From Flavobacteriales bacterium UBA4422 (GTDB lineage Bacteria > Bacteroidota > Bacteroidia > Flavobacteriales_G > Salibacteraceae), in the NCBI GenBank assembly GCA_002389645.1, contig DGQE01000039.1:71722-135721 (forward strand): DNA of 64,000 nt, read 5' to 3'. This document shows positions 35,651 to 43,807 of the stretch, in pieces (the first letter of the stretch is position 1; the number at the start of each line of letters is the position of its first letter). Position numbers and translations under genes: made by a program. The notes beneath the pieces were generated by a model. The model was not told the origin of the DNA, searched no databases, and worked only from the letters and a program-made list of their open reading frames with translations.

Positions 35651-36912
35651 GATGCAAGCTTGATTCTTTCTTCTGGTTTAGCCAGCTTCATATAAGAGTA
35701 CCATACAACTGAACCCAAACTGTAGGCAGCAGTAAGTGGCAAAAGCCAGACGATATTGCTATAGAGCAGATAGCTAATTACGGATAAGCTGATGAGTCTT
35801 ATTACTTCAAAGGGTAAGGCAATTCGCGACTTATCCATCACTCTTCCTTGTGCGAAAACAGAAAGCATCAAAGTAAGAGCCAAACTCACAACTTCAATAT
35901 TTTGAACAATAGAAGAAAGGGTAGGTGCTTCCATTTGTTTGATGATGAATGTTAATCTGAAAAATATAGCTGCAGTGGTAATAATACCAAAGATGATATA
36001 GGCCGACATTTCTTTTGAAATTCTCACATCGCGTTTGATGCGATCTCCATTTTTGTTTGTTCTATACATTGAGGGTAAAAAGCCCACATCTTCAGGTGTC
36101 CACGCTGGACCTTTCAAAAACACCTTTATCTTATTACTTAAAGATTTAGTTCTATATGCTCTTGTAAACAAGTCTTTCCAATAAGAAAATTGAGCGCTTA
36201 ATGCACTGTTGCTTTCGAAGCCTGAAGTAATTCCATATAATGGTTCTTCGTCTTCTTTTACAAAAGTGCCAAACAACTTGTCCCAGATAATAAATATGTG
36301 CCCATAGTTATGGTCCATATACTTTTCATTTCTGCCGTGATGCACACGATGATGAGATGGTGTAGTCATAAACTCTTCAAGAATGCCAAGTCTGCCTATC
36401 ATACGGCTGTGAGTTAAGAATTGATATCCAGCCAAGAAAACTCCAAGAGAAAAGATGGTAAAAGGGTCAAAACCTAATAATGGCATCCAAATGAAAAAGA
36501 ATGATCTAAAGATTACCGCGAAAAAAGAAACTCTGAAAACGGTCGTGAAATTCAATTCTTCACTTTGATGGTGAACAATATGGGCAGCCCACAAGAAATT
36601 GATTTCGTGGCTTAGTCGGTGAAACCAATATGCAATAAAATCGAACAGCACCAAACCCAATAGCCAAGTGCCGAGGTTTGCTGGAATCCTGAAAGGAGCT
36701 ACATTTTCATAGAGATATTGAGACGCCATTAGAAATATGACGGCATAGAATAAGTCGAATGATCGCTCAAGAATCCCGCAATAAACATTTGCCAAAGAAT
36801 CAGCAAGTGTGTAAACTCGAATATTGCTTTTGTAAGAAACCACAGCTTCATACGTGACAATAATTAGAAATGCAGCACCAATAATGGCCACTAAGATGAG
36901 AAACCCTGTCAT
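35647..36912 (-). CDS. Sterol desaturase/fatty acid hydroxylase family protein
   Basis: A 421-residue integral membrane di-iron enzyme. The histidine clusters HRLSH, HIVHH and HHRVHHG (about residues 98-200) form the metal site, with transmembrane helices around them. The C-terminal 120 residues form further helices, an extension seen in Bacteroidota and alkylglycerol monooxygenase-like proteins. The substrate may be an alkylglycerol, carotenoid or fatty acid. It lies 13 bases downstream of a membrane-protein gene on the same strand. Confidence 0.88.
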   Translation of the reverse strand: MTGFLILVAIIGAAFLIIVTYEAVVSYKSNIRVYTLADSLANVYCGILERSFDLFYAVIFLMASQYLYENVAPFRIPANLGTWLLGLVLFDFIAYWFHRLSHEINFLWAAHIVHHQSEELNFTTVFRVSFFAVIFRSFFFIWMPLLGFDPFTIFSLGVFLAGYQFLTHSRMIGRLGILEEFMTTPSHHRVHHGRNEKYMDHNYGHIFIIWDKLFGTFVKEDEEPLYGITSGFESNSALSAQFSYWKDLFTRAYRTKSLSNKIKVFLKGPAWTPEDVGFLPSMYRTNKNGDRIKRDVRISKEMSAYIIFGIITTAAIFFRLTFIIKQMEAPTLSSIVQNIEVVSLALTLMLSVFAQGRVMDKSRIALPFEVIRLISLSVISYLLYSNIVWLLPLTAAYSLGSVVWYSYMKLAKPEERIKLAS

Positions 36913-36925
36913 TTTAATATTTTAT

Positions 36926-37633
36926 TCAATCAGCCAGAACTCTTGATTTTAAAGCTAATTTTCGCAATGCGAAAGTCATAATTATCATGTAAATCACAAC
37001 CAATAGATGACTAATGTCATGATAATTGAACCATCTATTTAAACTGATCTGGTTGTTATAGACATATCCAGGGACAATCCCATAAACGATAGCACATATT
37101 ACTAACACACTTCCGGTGTTATAGTTCTTTAAATAGCCAAACAATTGCAATGGAATAACAAAACCAGTAAGAACTATTACCGAAGCCATTTGAGGAACTT
37201 CAAATCCTCGAGTAGAAGGATTCAAAATCAAAACAGTAAAAACAATGAATTGAACAATCAGTGCTCCAACTATCGATTTGTAAATGATTGAATTTATATG
37301 TGATTTCACTTCTATCAAAGAGCCTATAACCAAAAGCGCTTGTCCTGTCATACTGCACAACCAGCCCAGCATTTTCCATTCTGGTCCTAAATACGCTTGA
37401 AGGCCATGACCGATCCATCCGGCAAAAGTCATTCCCAAAGCATACATTAAAAAGAACCCTCGGTAATAGTGAAATGAATCACTTCTCTCTTTCTTGCTCG
37501 TTGTCAGAATCCAGAATGCAATAGCGCATGTAATTGCGATCATGAAATCCGTAAACGCTGTTACTGGCTCTCTTAATTCTAGCGTACCTATAAATATAGT
37601 TGGGTTCAAAATTGAATCTGGACTATCAACCAT
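36926..37633 (-). CDS. Multi-pass membrane protein, DUF6962-like
   Basis: A 235-residue protein with about seven hydrophobic segments. Features such as FHYYRGFFLMYALGMTFAG and a late FNYHDISHLLVVIYM resemble a family of heptahelical Bacteroidota membrane proteins of unknown role, and the conserved His/Asp pair HDISH is reminiscent of CREST-type hydrolases. I do not recognise a specific function. It is upstream of, and probably co-transcribed with, the sterol-desaturase gene. Confidence 0.65.
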   Translation of the reverse strand: MVDSPDSILNPTIFIGTLELREPVTAFTDFMIAITCAIAFWILTTSKKERSDSFHYYRGFFLMYALGMTFAGWIGHGLQAYLGPEWKMLGWLCSMTGQALLVIGSLIEVKSHINSIIYKSIVGALIVQFIVFTVLILNPSTRGFEVPQMASVIVLTGFVIPLQLFGYLKNYNTGSVLVICAIVYGIVPGYVYNNQISLNRWFNYHDISHLLVVIYMIIMTFALRKLALKSRVLAD

Positions 37634-37667
37634 GTTTTAATGCAATTCCGATAAATAACTAATGACG

Positions 37668-37696
37668 AAAAAAGCCCCGCCCGAGTGGACGAGACT
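37668..37696 (-). terminator. Terminator of lpdA
   Basis: On the minus strand GTCTCGTC can pair with GGGCGGGGC through G-C and G-T pairs, followed by TTTTTT. It lies about 20 bases past the lpdA stop and before the next minus-strand gene. Confidence 0.7.
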
Positions 37697-37717
37697 TCTG
37701 GTTTTATAATTGAATTC

Positions 37718-39109
37718 TTAAAGGTGGATTACTTCGTCATAAGCCGCTGCTGCTGCTTCCATAATTGCCTCACTCATCGTTGGGTGAGGGTGAACTGTTT
37801 TGATAAGCTCATGACCAGTGGTTTCCAGTTTTCTAACTGCAACCAATTCTGCAACCAACTCAGTTACGTTATATCCAATCATATGACCACCAAGTAATTC
37901 ACCGTATTTGGCGTCAAATATGAGTTTCACAAAACCATCAGAGTGTCCGGCAGCCTTAGCTTTTCCTGACGCACTAAATGGGAATTTACCAACTTTAATC
38001 TCAAGTCCTGCCTCTTTAGCTGCCTTTTCAGTCATACCTACACTGGCGACCTCTGGAGAACAGTATGTGCAACCAGGTATATTATCGTAATCAAGTGGAG
38101 CAGGTGAGTGGCCAGCTATTTTTTCCACACAGATTATGCCTTCTGCTGACGCAACATGCGCAAGAGCTTGACCTGGAACACAATCGCCTATAGCGTATAC
38201 TCCAGGAATATTAGTTTCATAGTACTCATTGACCATGATCTTTCCTTTGTCAGAAGCTATACCGACATCCTCAAGACCAATATTTTCAATATTAGCAATT
38301 ACTCCTACTGCTGAAAGAACCACATCACACTCGATGCTGCCTTCTTTTCCTTTTTTGTCTTTATAATTTACAGTGCACCCTTTTGCTGTTGTCTTAACCT
38401 CGGTAACTTCAGTTCCCGTCATCACGTCCATTCCAGTTTTCTTGAAGCTTCTAGCCAATTGCTTGCTAACGTCCTCATCTTCCACTGGAACTACGTTGTC
38501 CATGTATTCAATCAGCGTAACCTTTGTTCCGATAGTTTGATAGAAATATGCAAACTCAGAACCAATAGCGCCTGATCCCATTACAACCATTGTTTTTGGT
38601 TGCTTAGGCAAAGTCATTGCTTCACGATAACCGATAATCTTCTTGCCATCTTGCTTTATGTGCGGAAGTTCTCTTGATCGAGCACCAGTAGAAACAATAA
38701 TGCTCTTCGCTGTGATGTCTTTTTTCCCTCCTTTTGAATCGGTTACTTCGAGCGTATTGGCGCTCTTTAGTTTACCGCTTCCCATGATCACCTCAATCTT
38801 GTTCTTTTTCATTAAGAACTCAACACCTTTACTCATTCCAGCAGCAACCTCGCGACTTCTACCAATAATGTTTTCAAAGTTGATGTTGCCATCTTTTAAG
38901 GTTATGCCGTAATCTGAAGCATGATTTAAGTAGTCAAAAACTTGAGCACTTTTCAGTAGTGCTTTTGTTGGTATACAGCCCCAATTAAGGCAAATACCAC
39001 CTAAAGACTCACGTTCAACGATCGCAGTTTTCAAACCTAATTGAGATGCTCGAATGGCCGCCACATATCCACCTGGGCCGCTTCCTAATATTATAAGATC
39101 AAAATCCAT
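37718..39109 (-). CDS. lpdA: Dihydrolipoyl dehydrogenase
   Basis: The E3 flavoprotein of 2-oxoacid dehydrogenase complexes and the glycine cleavage system, re-oxidising dihydrolipoamide with NAD. The 463 residues show the FAD motif GSGPGGYVAAI, redox disulfide GGICLNWGCIPTKALL, NAD loop VMGSGAIGSEFA, FAD motif YAIGDC and active-site HPHPTMSEAI. No other complex gene is adjacent; in Bacteroidota lpdA often stands alone. The gene has its own terminator. Confidence 0.97.
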   Translation of the reverse strand: MDFDLIILGSGPGGYVAAIRASQLGLKTAIVERESLGGICLNWGCIPTKALLKSAQVFDYLNHASDYGITLKDGNINFENIIGRSREVAAGMSKGVEFLMKKNKIEVIMGSGKLKSANTLEVTDSKGGKKDITAKSIIVSTGARSRELPHIKQDGKKIIGYREAMTLPKQPKTMVVMGSGAIGSEFAYFYQTIGTKVTLIEYMDNVVPVEDEDVSKQLARSFKKTGMDVMTGTEVTEVKTTAKGCTVNYKDKKGKEGSIECDVVLSAVGVIANIENIGLEDVGIASDKGKIMVNEYYETNIPGVYAIGDCVPGQALAHVASAEGIICVEKIAGHSPAPLDYDNIPGCTYCSPEVASVGMTEKAAKEAGLEIKVGKFPFSASGKAKAAGHSDGFVKLIFDAKYGELLGGHMIGYNVTELVAELVAVRKLETTGHELIKTVHPHPTMSEAIMEAAAAAYDEVIHL

Positions 39110-39374
39110 TTATTGTGTTTTATTTGATTCGTTTCAATTCTCAGCCGCGAATTTAATGTAATAGATTCTATCGAATTGCATTGTATGATAACTTGCTCCA
39201 TTTCACACCGATAATTTTTGGAAGGATATAATTTCGTCCCTTACTTAACATGAGCGATCTAATTAGAATTTCCTTTGTGAGACTTTTGATAAGGATCTGA
39301 GACCGCTTATCCTTCTTCCGTTTTGTTTTTAAGCTTTGAATTGTATTATTGGATAATCTTAAAACCTTACTACC

Positions 39375-39974
39375 ATGATGACACTAGAAATCAAACACCA
39401 AGAATCATATTCTAGAGGTGAATTACTATTACGAAGCTTTTTTGGGCTCTTTTACATTGTTTTACCGCATGCCTTTCTGTTGATGTTTATGGCAATTGCA
39501 GCAGGAGTTCTGAGCTTTCTTTCTTTTTGGGTTATCCTTTTTACAGGGCGATACCCTCAAAGTTGGTTTGAGTTTCAAGTCAAGTATATGCGCTGGTCGC
39601 TCCGAGTGAATTCTAGGCTGTATAATCTATCTGATGGATATCCAGCGTTTGGCCTAAATGCAGCAGATGAATACGTCACATTTGATGTAACTTATCCGGA
39701 GTCTATATCGCGGAGTTCCGTTCTTTTAAGAGGTCTTTTCGGGTGGTTTTATGTGCTAATTCCACATGGTTTTGTGCTCGCTTTATTGTCAATAGCAGTA
39801 TCTGTTGTTAGCTTTATTGGCTGGTGGGCAGTGTTGTTTACAGGTAGCTTTCCGAAATCTATGTTTGACCTTATTGTACAATTTCTACGCTGGTCTCAAA
39901 GAGTTTCAGTTTATATGGCTAACATGTCTGACGAGTACCCTCCATTTTCAGGTTTGCCTGACGAGCATAAGTAA
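39375..39974 (+). CDS. Tandem DUF4389 membrane protein
   Basis: A 199-residue membrane protein containing two copies of the same unit: YSRGELLLRSFFGLFYIVLPH in the first half and ISRSSVLLRGLFGWFYVLIPHG in the second, each followed by a transmembrane stretch, VILFTGRYP/VLFTGSFP and a MRWSLRV/LRWSQRV helix. This is DUF4389, of unknown function, in internal duplicate. Two adjacent ATG codons (39375, 39378) are possible starts. It precedes a DUF4870-like gene and a peptidase gene. Confidence 0.85.
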   Translation: MMTLEIKHQESYSRGELLLRSFFGLFYIVLPHAFLLMFMAIAAGVLSFLSFWVILFTGRYPQSWFEFQVKYMRWSLRVNSRLYNLSDGYPAFGLNAADEYVTFDVTYPESISRSSVLLRGLFGWFYVLIPHGFVLALLSIAVSVVSFIGWWAVLFTGSFPKSMFDLIVQFLRWSQRVSVYMANMSDEYPPFSGLPDEHK

Positions 39975-39999
39975 TGTGTATAAAATATAAAGAGTCGCA

Positions 40000-40527
40000 G
40001 TGAAAGAAGATGAAATGAACAATGAATCGTCCTATTACCTTCTTCCTCAACCTGATCAAATACCAGAGAGGGAGAGGGAAGATGCTATGGGTGCTTATTT
40101 AATGATGTTTGCTGCTGTAGCTGTTGCACTGCCGCTGCCTGTAGTAAATTTAATTGCAGCAATCATTTATTATTATGTGAATAGAATCAAGAGCCGGTTT
40201 ATTCATTTTCACTCTCTTCAAAGCTTACTCTCGCAATTACCCACAACATTGCTCAATTGGGGCTTGCTTTATTGGAGTTTGAGGATATGGTTTTTTGATA
40301 GCCTTGAAATGGATGATTACTACAAAGGTTATTTGTTGACTACAATCCTTGCCAATATTCTCTATTTGGTTTTTAGCATAGTCGCAGCTGTGCAGGCCAG
40401 AAAAGGAAGGATGTATTACTTCTTGCTGTTTGGTAAGCTTAGTTATCAGATCGTCTTTTCTAAATCGAGCTCAATTACATATAAGAGTGATACTGTAATT
40501 TCCTTTGAGAATAAGCCACCTGCCTAA
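40000..40527 (+). CDS. DUF4870-like membrane protein
   Basis: A protein of about 170-175 residues with an acidic N-terminal tail and three hydrophobic stretches (about 28-60, 75-95, 108-132). YYYVNRIKSRFIHFHSLQSLLSQL is the DUF4870-type central motif, where FIxFHxxQS follows the first helices. The start may be GTG at 40000 or ATG at 40015 (MNNESSYY); I cannot decide. Two bases separate its stop from the M48 peptidase start, so they are coupled. Function unknown. Confidence 0.7.
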   Translation: MKEDEMNNESSYYLLPQPDQIPEREREDAMGAYLMMFAAVAVALPLPVVNLIAAIIYYYVNRIKSRFIHFHSLQSLLSQLPTTLLNWGLLYWSLRIWFFDSLEMDDYYKGYLLTTILANILYLVFSIVAAVQARKGRMYYFLLFGKLSYQIVFSKSSSITYKSDTVISFENKPPA

Positions 40528-40528
40528 A

Positions 40529-41347
40529 ATGATTAAGTCATCAATTTTGGCTGACTTTTTCAAGCTGGTTGCTGCTTTCGTTATTGTTTGGGCTGTCTTC
40601 ACCTTAGTCGCTGATTATATTCCAGGCTTCAGTAATGTTGAATTTAAAAAATCGTCTGAGTCATTAGGGATTTCGATAGAGAATGAAGAGAGGATAGGGG
40701 ATTTGATATTAGAAATGTATTTGGCTGATAAAACTATCGTATCAAATACAACGCTAGACTCAGGCCTTTTGGTGATATATAATAGGCTAATGGAAGGCTT
40801 AGAAGAGAGTAAATATGAAATTAAGTTCTATGTTGTTGAATCCGAAATGGTAAATGCAATGACTTTTCCGGGAGGGAATGTTGTAATCAATACTTCGTTG
40901 ATCGAGTTCAGTGATTCTCCTGAAGAATTTGCAGCAGTCGTTGCACATGAGATCGGACATACGGAATTAAGGCATGTAATTGATCGTATGGCAGCTGAAG
41001 TTGGTATGACGGTGCTTGTCTCGCTCATAACTGGTGGTGATGCTACAGTGATTCATGAGGCCATCGGAGCGTTTATATCAAATGCGTTCAGCCGCTCGCA
41101 AGAATCCGAAGCAGATCTTTTTGGGATGGAACTATTAGAACGTTCTCACATAGACCCTAAGTCAATAGGACAGTTTTTTGAAAGGTTAAATGAGAGTAAC
41201 CTCGGGTTTGGTGAAAGGCTAGAATTATTAATGAGTCACCCACACAATAATTCTAGGCTAGAGTCTAGTCTGCAATATCAAATTGAAGAAGGATTTTCTT
41301 CACGACCTTTGCCTTTAGATTGGAATAGAATAAAAGCTTCGCTGTAG
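40529..41347 (+). CDS. M48 family metallopeptidase
   Basis: A 272-residue zinc protease. The HEIGH motif (His140, Glu141, His144) and the downstream SQESEADLFGMELL, giving the third ligand Glu, define family M48. An N-terminal hydrophobic segment (about 8-30) suggests inner-membrane anchoring with the catalytic domain in the periplasm, like BepA/LoiP and YcaL that degrade or assemble outer-membrane proteins. An upstream TTG at 40505 would overlap the previous gene; ATG 40529 is favoured. The DUF4870-like and SpoU genes flank it tightly. Confidence 0.9.
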   Translation: MIKSSILADFFKLVAAFVIVWAVFTLVADYIPGFSNVEFKKSSESLGISIENEERIGDLILEMYLADKTIVSNTTLDSGLLVIYNRLMEGLEESKYEIKFYVVESEMVNAMTFPGGNVVINTSLIEFSDSPEEFAAVVAHEIGHTELRHVIDRMAAEVGMTVLVSLITGGDATVIHEAIGAFISNAFSRSQESEADLFGMELLERSHIDPKSIGQFFERLNESNLGFGERLELLMSHPHNNSRLESSLQYQIEEGFSSRPLPLDWNRIKASL

Positions 41348-41353
41348 CACAAT

Positions 41354-42139
41354 ATGATCATTGAGAGTTTTTCAAATCCTAAGTATAAATACTTGCTCAG
41401 TCTTTCTAAATCTAAGAACAGAAAGAAGGATGGTGTTTATTTAATGGAAGGTAGGGTAGAAATTGACTTAGCAATTCGCTCAGGTCAAAGACCGCAAATT
41501 GTAGCATTTTCTGACGCGTATATAGATCAAAAAGAAATTGAGACGATAGTAGGTAGATTCAATCCGCAGATCATTAAGCTGTCAAAGGCCCTTTTTGATG
41601 CATTGAGTTATCAAAACGTTCCGATGAATTTTATTGGTGTCTTCCCTGCTTTTCTTAATGATTTGGCAATGATTAATGATGATGAGCCAATAGTGGTATT
41701 AGAAAAGGTGGAGAAGCCTGGTAATTTAGGTGCGATCTTAAGAACATGTGACGCTCTCGGTGTGAAGAATATCATTGCAACTGAATCACCAGTTGACCTA
41801 TTTAATCCTAACATTTTGAGAAACAGCAGAGGTGCCATTTTTTCTACGACATGTGTTTTTGCGAGTAATGAAGAGGTGCTTAAGTTTTTGAAAAGAAGAA
41901 ACAGTCAAGTATACTGTGCTGCGCTTACCGAGGGTTCTGAAGACTATAGAAAAGTGAATTTGCAGAAGAACAATGCATATGTATTTGGCTCAGAGGCACA
42001 TGGCCTTTCTGACTTTTGGTTGTCTAGCTCAGATCAAAACATTATTATTCCAATGCAGGGAGAAGTTGATTCATTGAATGTATCGGTGAGTGTAGCAATA
42101 ATACTATCTCACCATTTTAATGTTATTGACGGCTCTTAG
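41354..42139 (+). CDS. SpoU/TrmH-family RNA 2'-O-methyltransferase
   Basis: A 261-residue SPOUT methyltransferase with an N-terminal substrate-binding domain (about 1-95, RNA_2-O_ribose-type) and a knotted catalytic domain with the three family motifs: EKVEKPGNLGAILRTCDALGV, FGSEAHGLS and IPMQGEVDSLNVSVSVAI. It would methylate 2'-OH of a tRNA or rRNA nucleotide with SAM. The exact target is not predictable. Its 3' end overlaps the minus-strand gene remnant at 42123-42272. Confidence 0.92.
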   Translation: MIIESFSNPKYKYLLSLSKSKNRKKDGVYLMEGRVEIDLAIRSGQRPQIVAFSDAYIDQKEIETIVGRFNPQIIKLSKALFDALSYQNVPMNFIGVFPAFLNDLAMINDDEPIVVLEKVEKPGNLGAILRTCDALGVKNIIATESPVDLFNPNILRNSRGAIFSTTCVFASNEEVLKFLKRRNSQVYCAALTEGSEDYRKVNLQKNNAYVFGSEAHGLSDFWLSSSDQNIIIPMQGEVDSLNVSVSVAIILSHHFNVIDGS

Positions 42140-42272
42140 ACTTTTTTCTTGCTTGGTTGATAAGTCTTTTCAGTTTGATTTGTTTGCTAGCCAAAGATTC
42201 GTCTACCTCAAAAAGGGCGATCCGGACTGAACTCTCCGTATCACTGATATAATAAACTTTTTCTTTCTGATC
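42123..42272 (-). pseudogene. C-terminal remnant of an unrecognised gene
   Basis: On the minus strand a frame without a start runs from about 42272 to a TAA at 42123-42125. It encodes DQKEKVYYISD, then TESSVRIALFEVDESLASKQ, then IKLKRLINQARKKSKSRQ. The well-formed helix and basic tail look like a genuine protein end, but no ATG, GTG or TTG opens it in a sensible place and a stop lies just upstream. I do not recognise the family. It abuts the CorA remnant at about 42273-42278, which suggests that one deletion removed the 5' halves of two divergent genes. Confidence 0.5.
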
Positions 42273-42277
42273 AGCTC

Positions 42278-42505
42278 AATATTTACCATACCACTGTTTC
42301 GAGCAAGTTGAACGATATCATGCGCTTCTTGACCATTTTCTCGGTTATTTTCATCCCGCTTACGTTTATTGCGGGTATTTATGGAACCAACTTCGATAAT
42401 TTACCTGAGCTACACTATGAGTATAGTTATTACGTTATGCTGGCTGCAATGGTCTTGTTGACTGCGGGTATGATAGCATACTTCAAAAGAAAGGGCTGGA
42501 TGTAA
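42278..42505 (+). pseudogene. corA: C-terminal remnant of CorA Mg2+/Co2+ transporter
   Basis: The frame reads YHTTVSSKLNDIMRFLTIFS, then VIFIPLTFIAGIYGTNFDNL, and ends with the transmembrane helix and FKRKGWM, the C-terminal transmembrane domain of CorA. The protein normally has about 320-370 residues with a large cytosolic funnel; that part is absent and a stop lies upstream (near 42245). The selectivity motif GMN reads GTN. An ORF can start at TTG 42308 (65 residues), but a functional pentameric transporter is unlikely. Confidence 0.8.
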
Positions 42506-42522
42506 CACAATCGATTAACGCT

Positions 42523-43758
42523 ATGAAGAGGCTTCTTGTTTTTCCTTTTTTAATCTTGACTTTTAACTTATTAGCTCAATTTAATACGATAACTACTTCG
42601 TTTCCCTCACTTGCTATAAACGCTGATGCACATTTGAATGGAACTGCGGGAATTGGCTCCGTTTCTGATGAGCATAGTATTCAGGGGGCTTTCAATGGAA
42701 ATCCAGCAATTTTAGCAAATGGAAGTAAATATGTTTCAGCTAACCTGAATCACGCACCTTGGCTAAGAAGACTCGTTCCTGGAGTTTCAAATAACTCTGC
42801 GCAATTTGCATTGGGTATTAGCAAGAGGTATGCCTTGGGTTTTCAATTCAAATATTTCACCTTAGGAAATATTCAATTTACAGATCAATTCGGGAATGTT
42901 ACTACTCAATATGCGCCCACTGAAACATCGCTTCAAATGAATCAAGCATTTAGGATTTCTGGCAATTGGTCAATAGGAGCAGCTTTTAAACTGGCATCTG
43001 CTAAATATCTGTCCAATTCAAATGCGATCGTATTTGCAGTGGATTTAGGAACTCAGTACCAAAAGAAGTTTGTTGAGCGTGAAAACTTGAAAACCTTCTT
43101 TAGATGGGGGGCAGGAATCACTAATTTGGGTAATAAGGCCTTTTTCGAAAATAGCAGCCTTTCAAACTATATTCCAACCACATTGCAAACAGGTTCAATG
43201 TTTAGTGTGCATTCAAAAGCGGGTAATGGTTGGCTAGTTAACAACGTCTCATATCAAGTGTCAAAGCTTTTGGTGCCATCTCCACCTAGATATAAGATTG
43301 ACCCAGCTACCATGGATGTCATTCAGGATGGTAATGGTGAATTAATTGTTTCATCAGGTCGAGATCCTAATGTTCCGGTCATGCAAGGTGTTGTTCAATC
43401 GTTTTACGATGCTCCAGGTATGGCTGGAGGTTACAACGAAAACGGGGAATGGGAGGCTACGACAGGTCAGAAAATAAGCGAAGAATGGAGTGAGATTATT
43501 CATCATGTCGCTCATGAAGTCCGATATGAAGTGAGTGATAACCTCATCCTGAAAATGCGCGAAGGGCTATTTTTAGAGGCGAGTGCGAAAGGCGGAAGAA
43601 AATACTTTTCATTTGCTCCTGGTATAGAATTGTATGGATTTCGGTTGGGTTATAGCAGGTGGTTGGCTTTTGGGCAAAATACTAATCTTAGTGGAACGCA
43701 CAGCTTTTCAATCGGTTTTCATAGGAAATTTGGATATAAATGGCGTTCATTGAATTAA
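42523..43758 (+). CDS. PorV/DUF3308-like outer-membrane beta-barrel protein
   Basis: A 411-residue protein with a signal peptide (about 1-19, cut after LLAQ). The features SVSDEHSIQGAFNGNPAI, then NHAPWLRRLVP, then YFTLGNIQFTDQFGN match the PorV/LptO group of FadL-like barrels, and the end ..SIGFHRKFG is a terminal beta strand. PorV shuttles type IX substrates to the PorU sortase; this 411-residue form could be PorV or one of its paralogues. porU is not adjacent. It lies between the corA scar and acs. Confidence 0.7.
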   Translation: MKRLLVFPFLILTFNLLAQFNTITTSFPSLAINADAHLNGTAGIGSVSDEHSIQGAFNGNPAILANGSKYVSANLNHAPWLRRLVPGVSNNSAQFALGISKRYALGFQFKYFTLGNIQFTDQFGNVTTQYAPTETSLQMNQAFRISGNWSIGAAFKLASAKYLSNSNAIVFAVDLGTQYQKKFVERENLKTFFRWGAGITNLGNKAFFENSSLSNYIPTTLQTGSMFSVHSKAGNGWLVNNVSYQVSKLLVPSPPRYKIDPATMDVIQDGNGELIVSSGRDPNVPVMQGVVQSFYDAPGMAGGYNENGEWEATTGQKISEEWSEIIHHVAHEVRYEVSDNLILKMREGLFLEASAKGGRKYFSFAPGIELYGFRLGYSRWLAFGQNTNLSGTHSFSIGFHRKFGYKWRSLN

Positions 43759-43807
43759 TGATTCGCAGAAAATTTCCTTTACTTCGAATTAAAACCGATT
43801 GTAGAGC

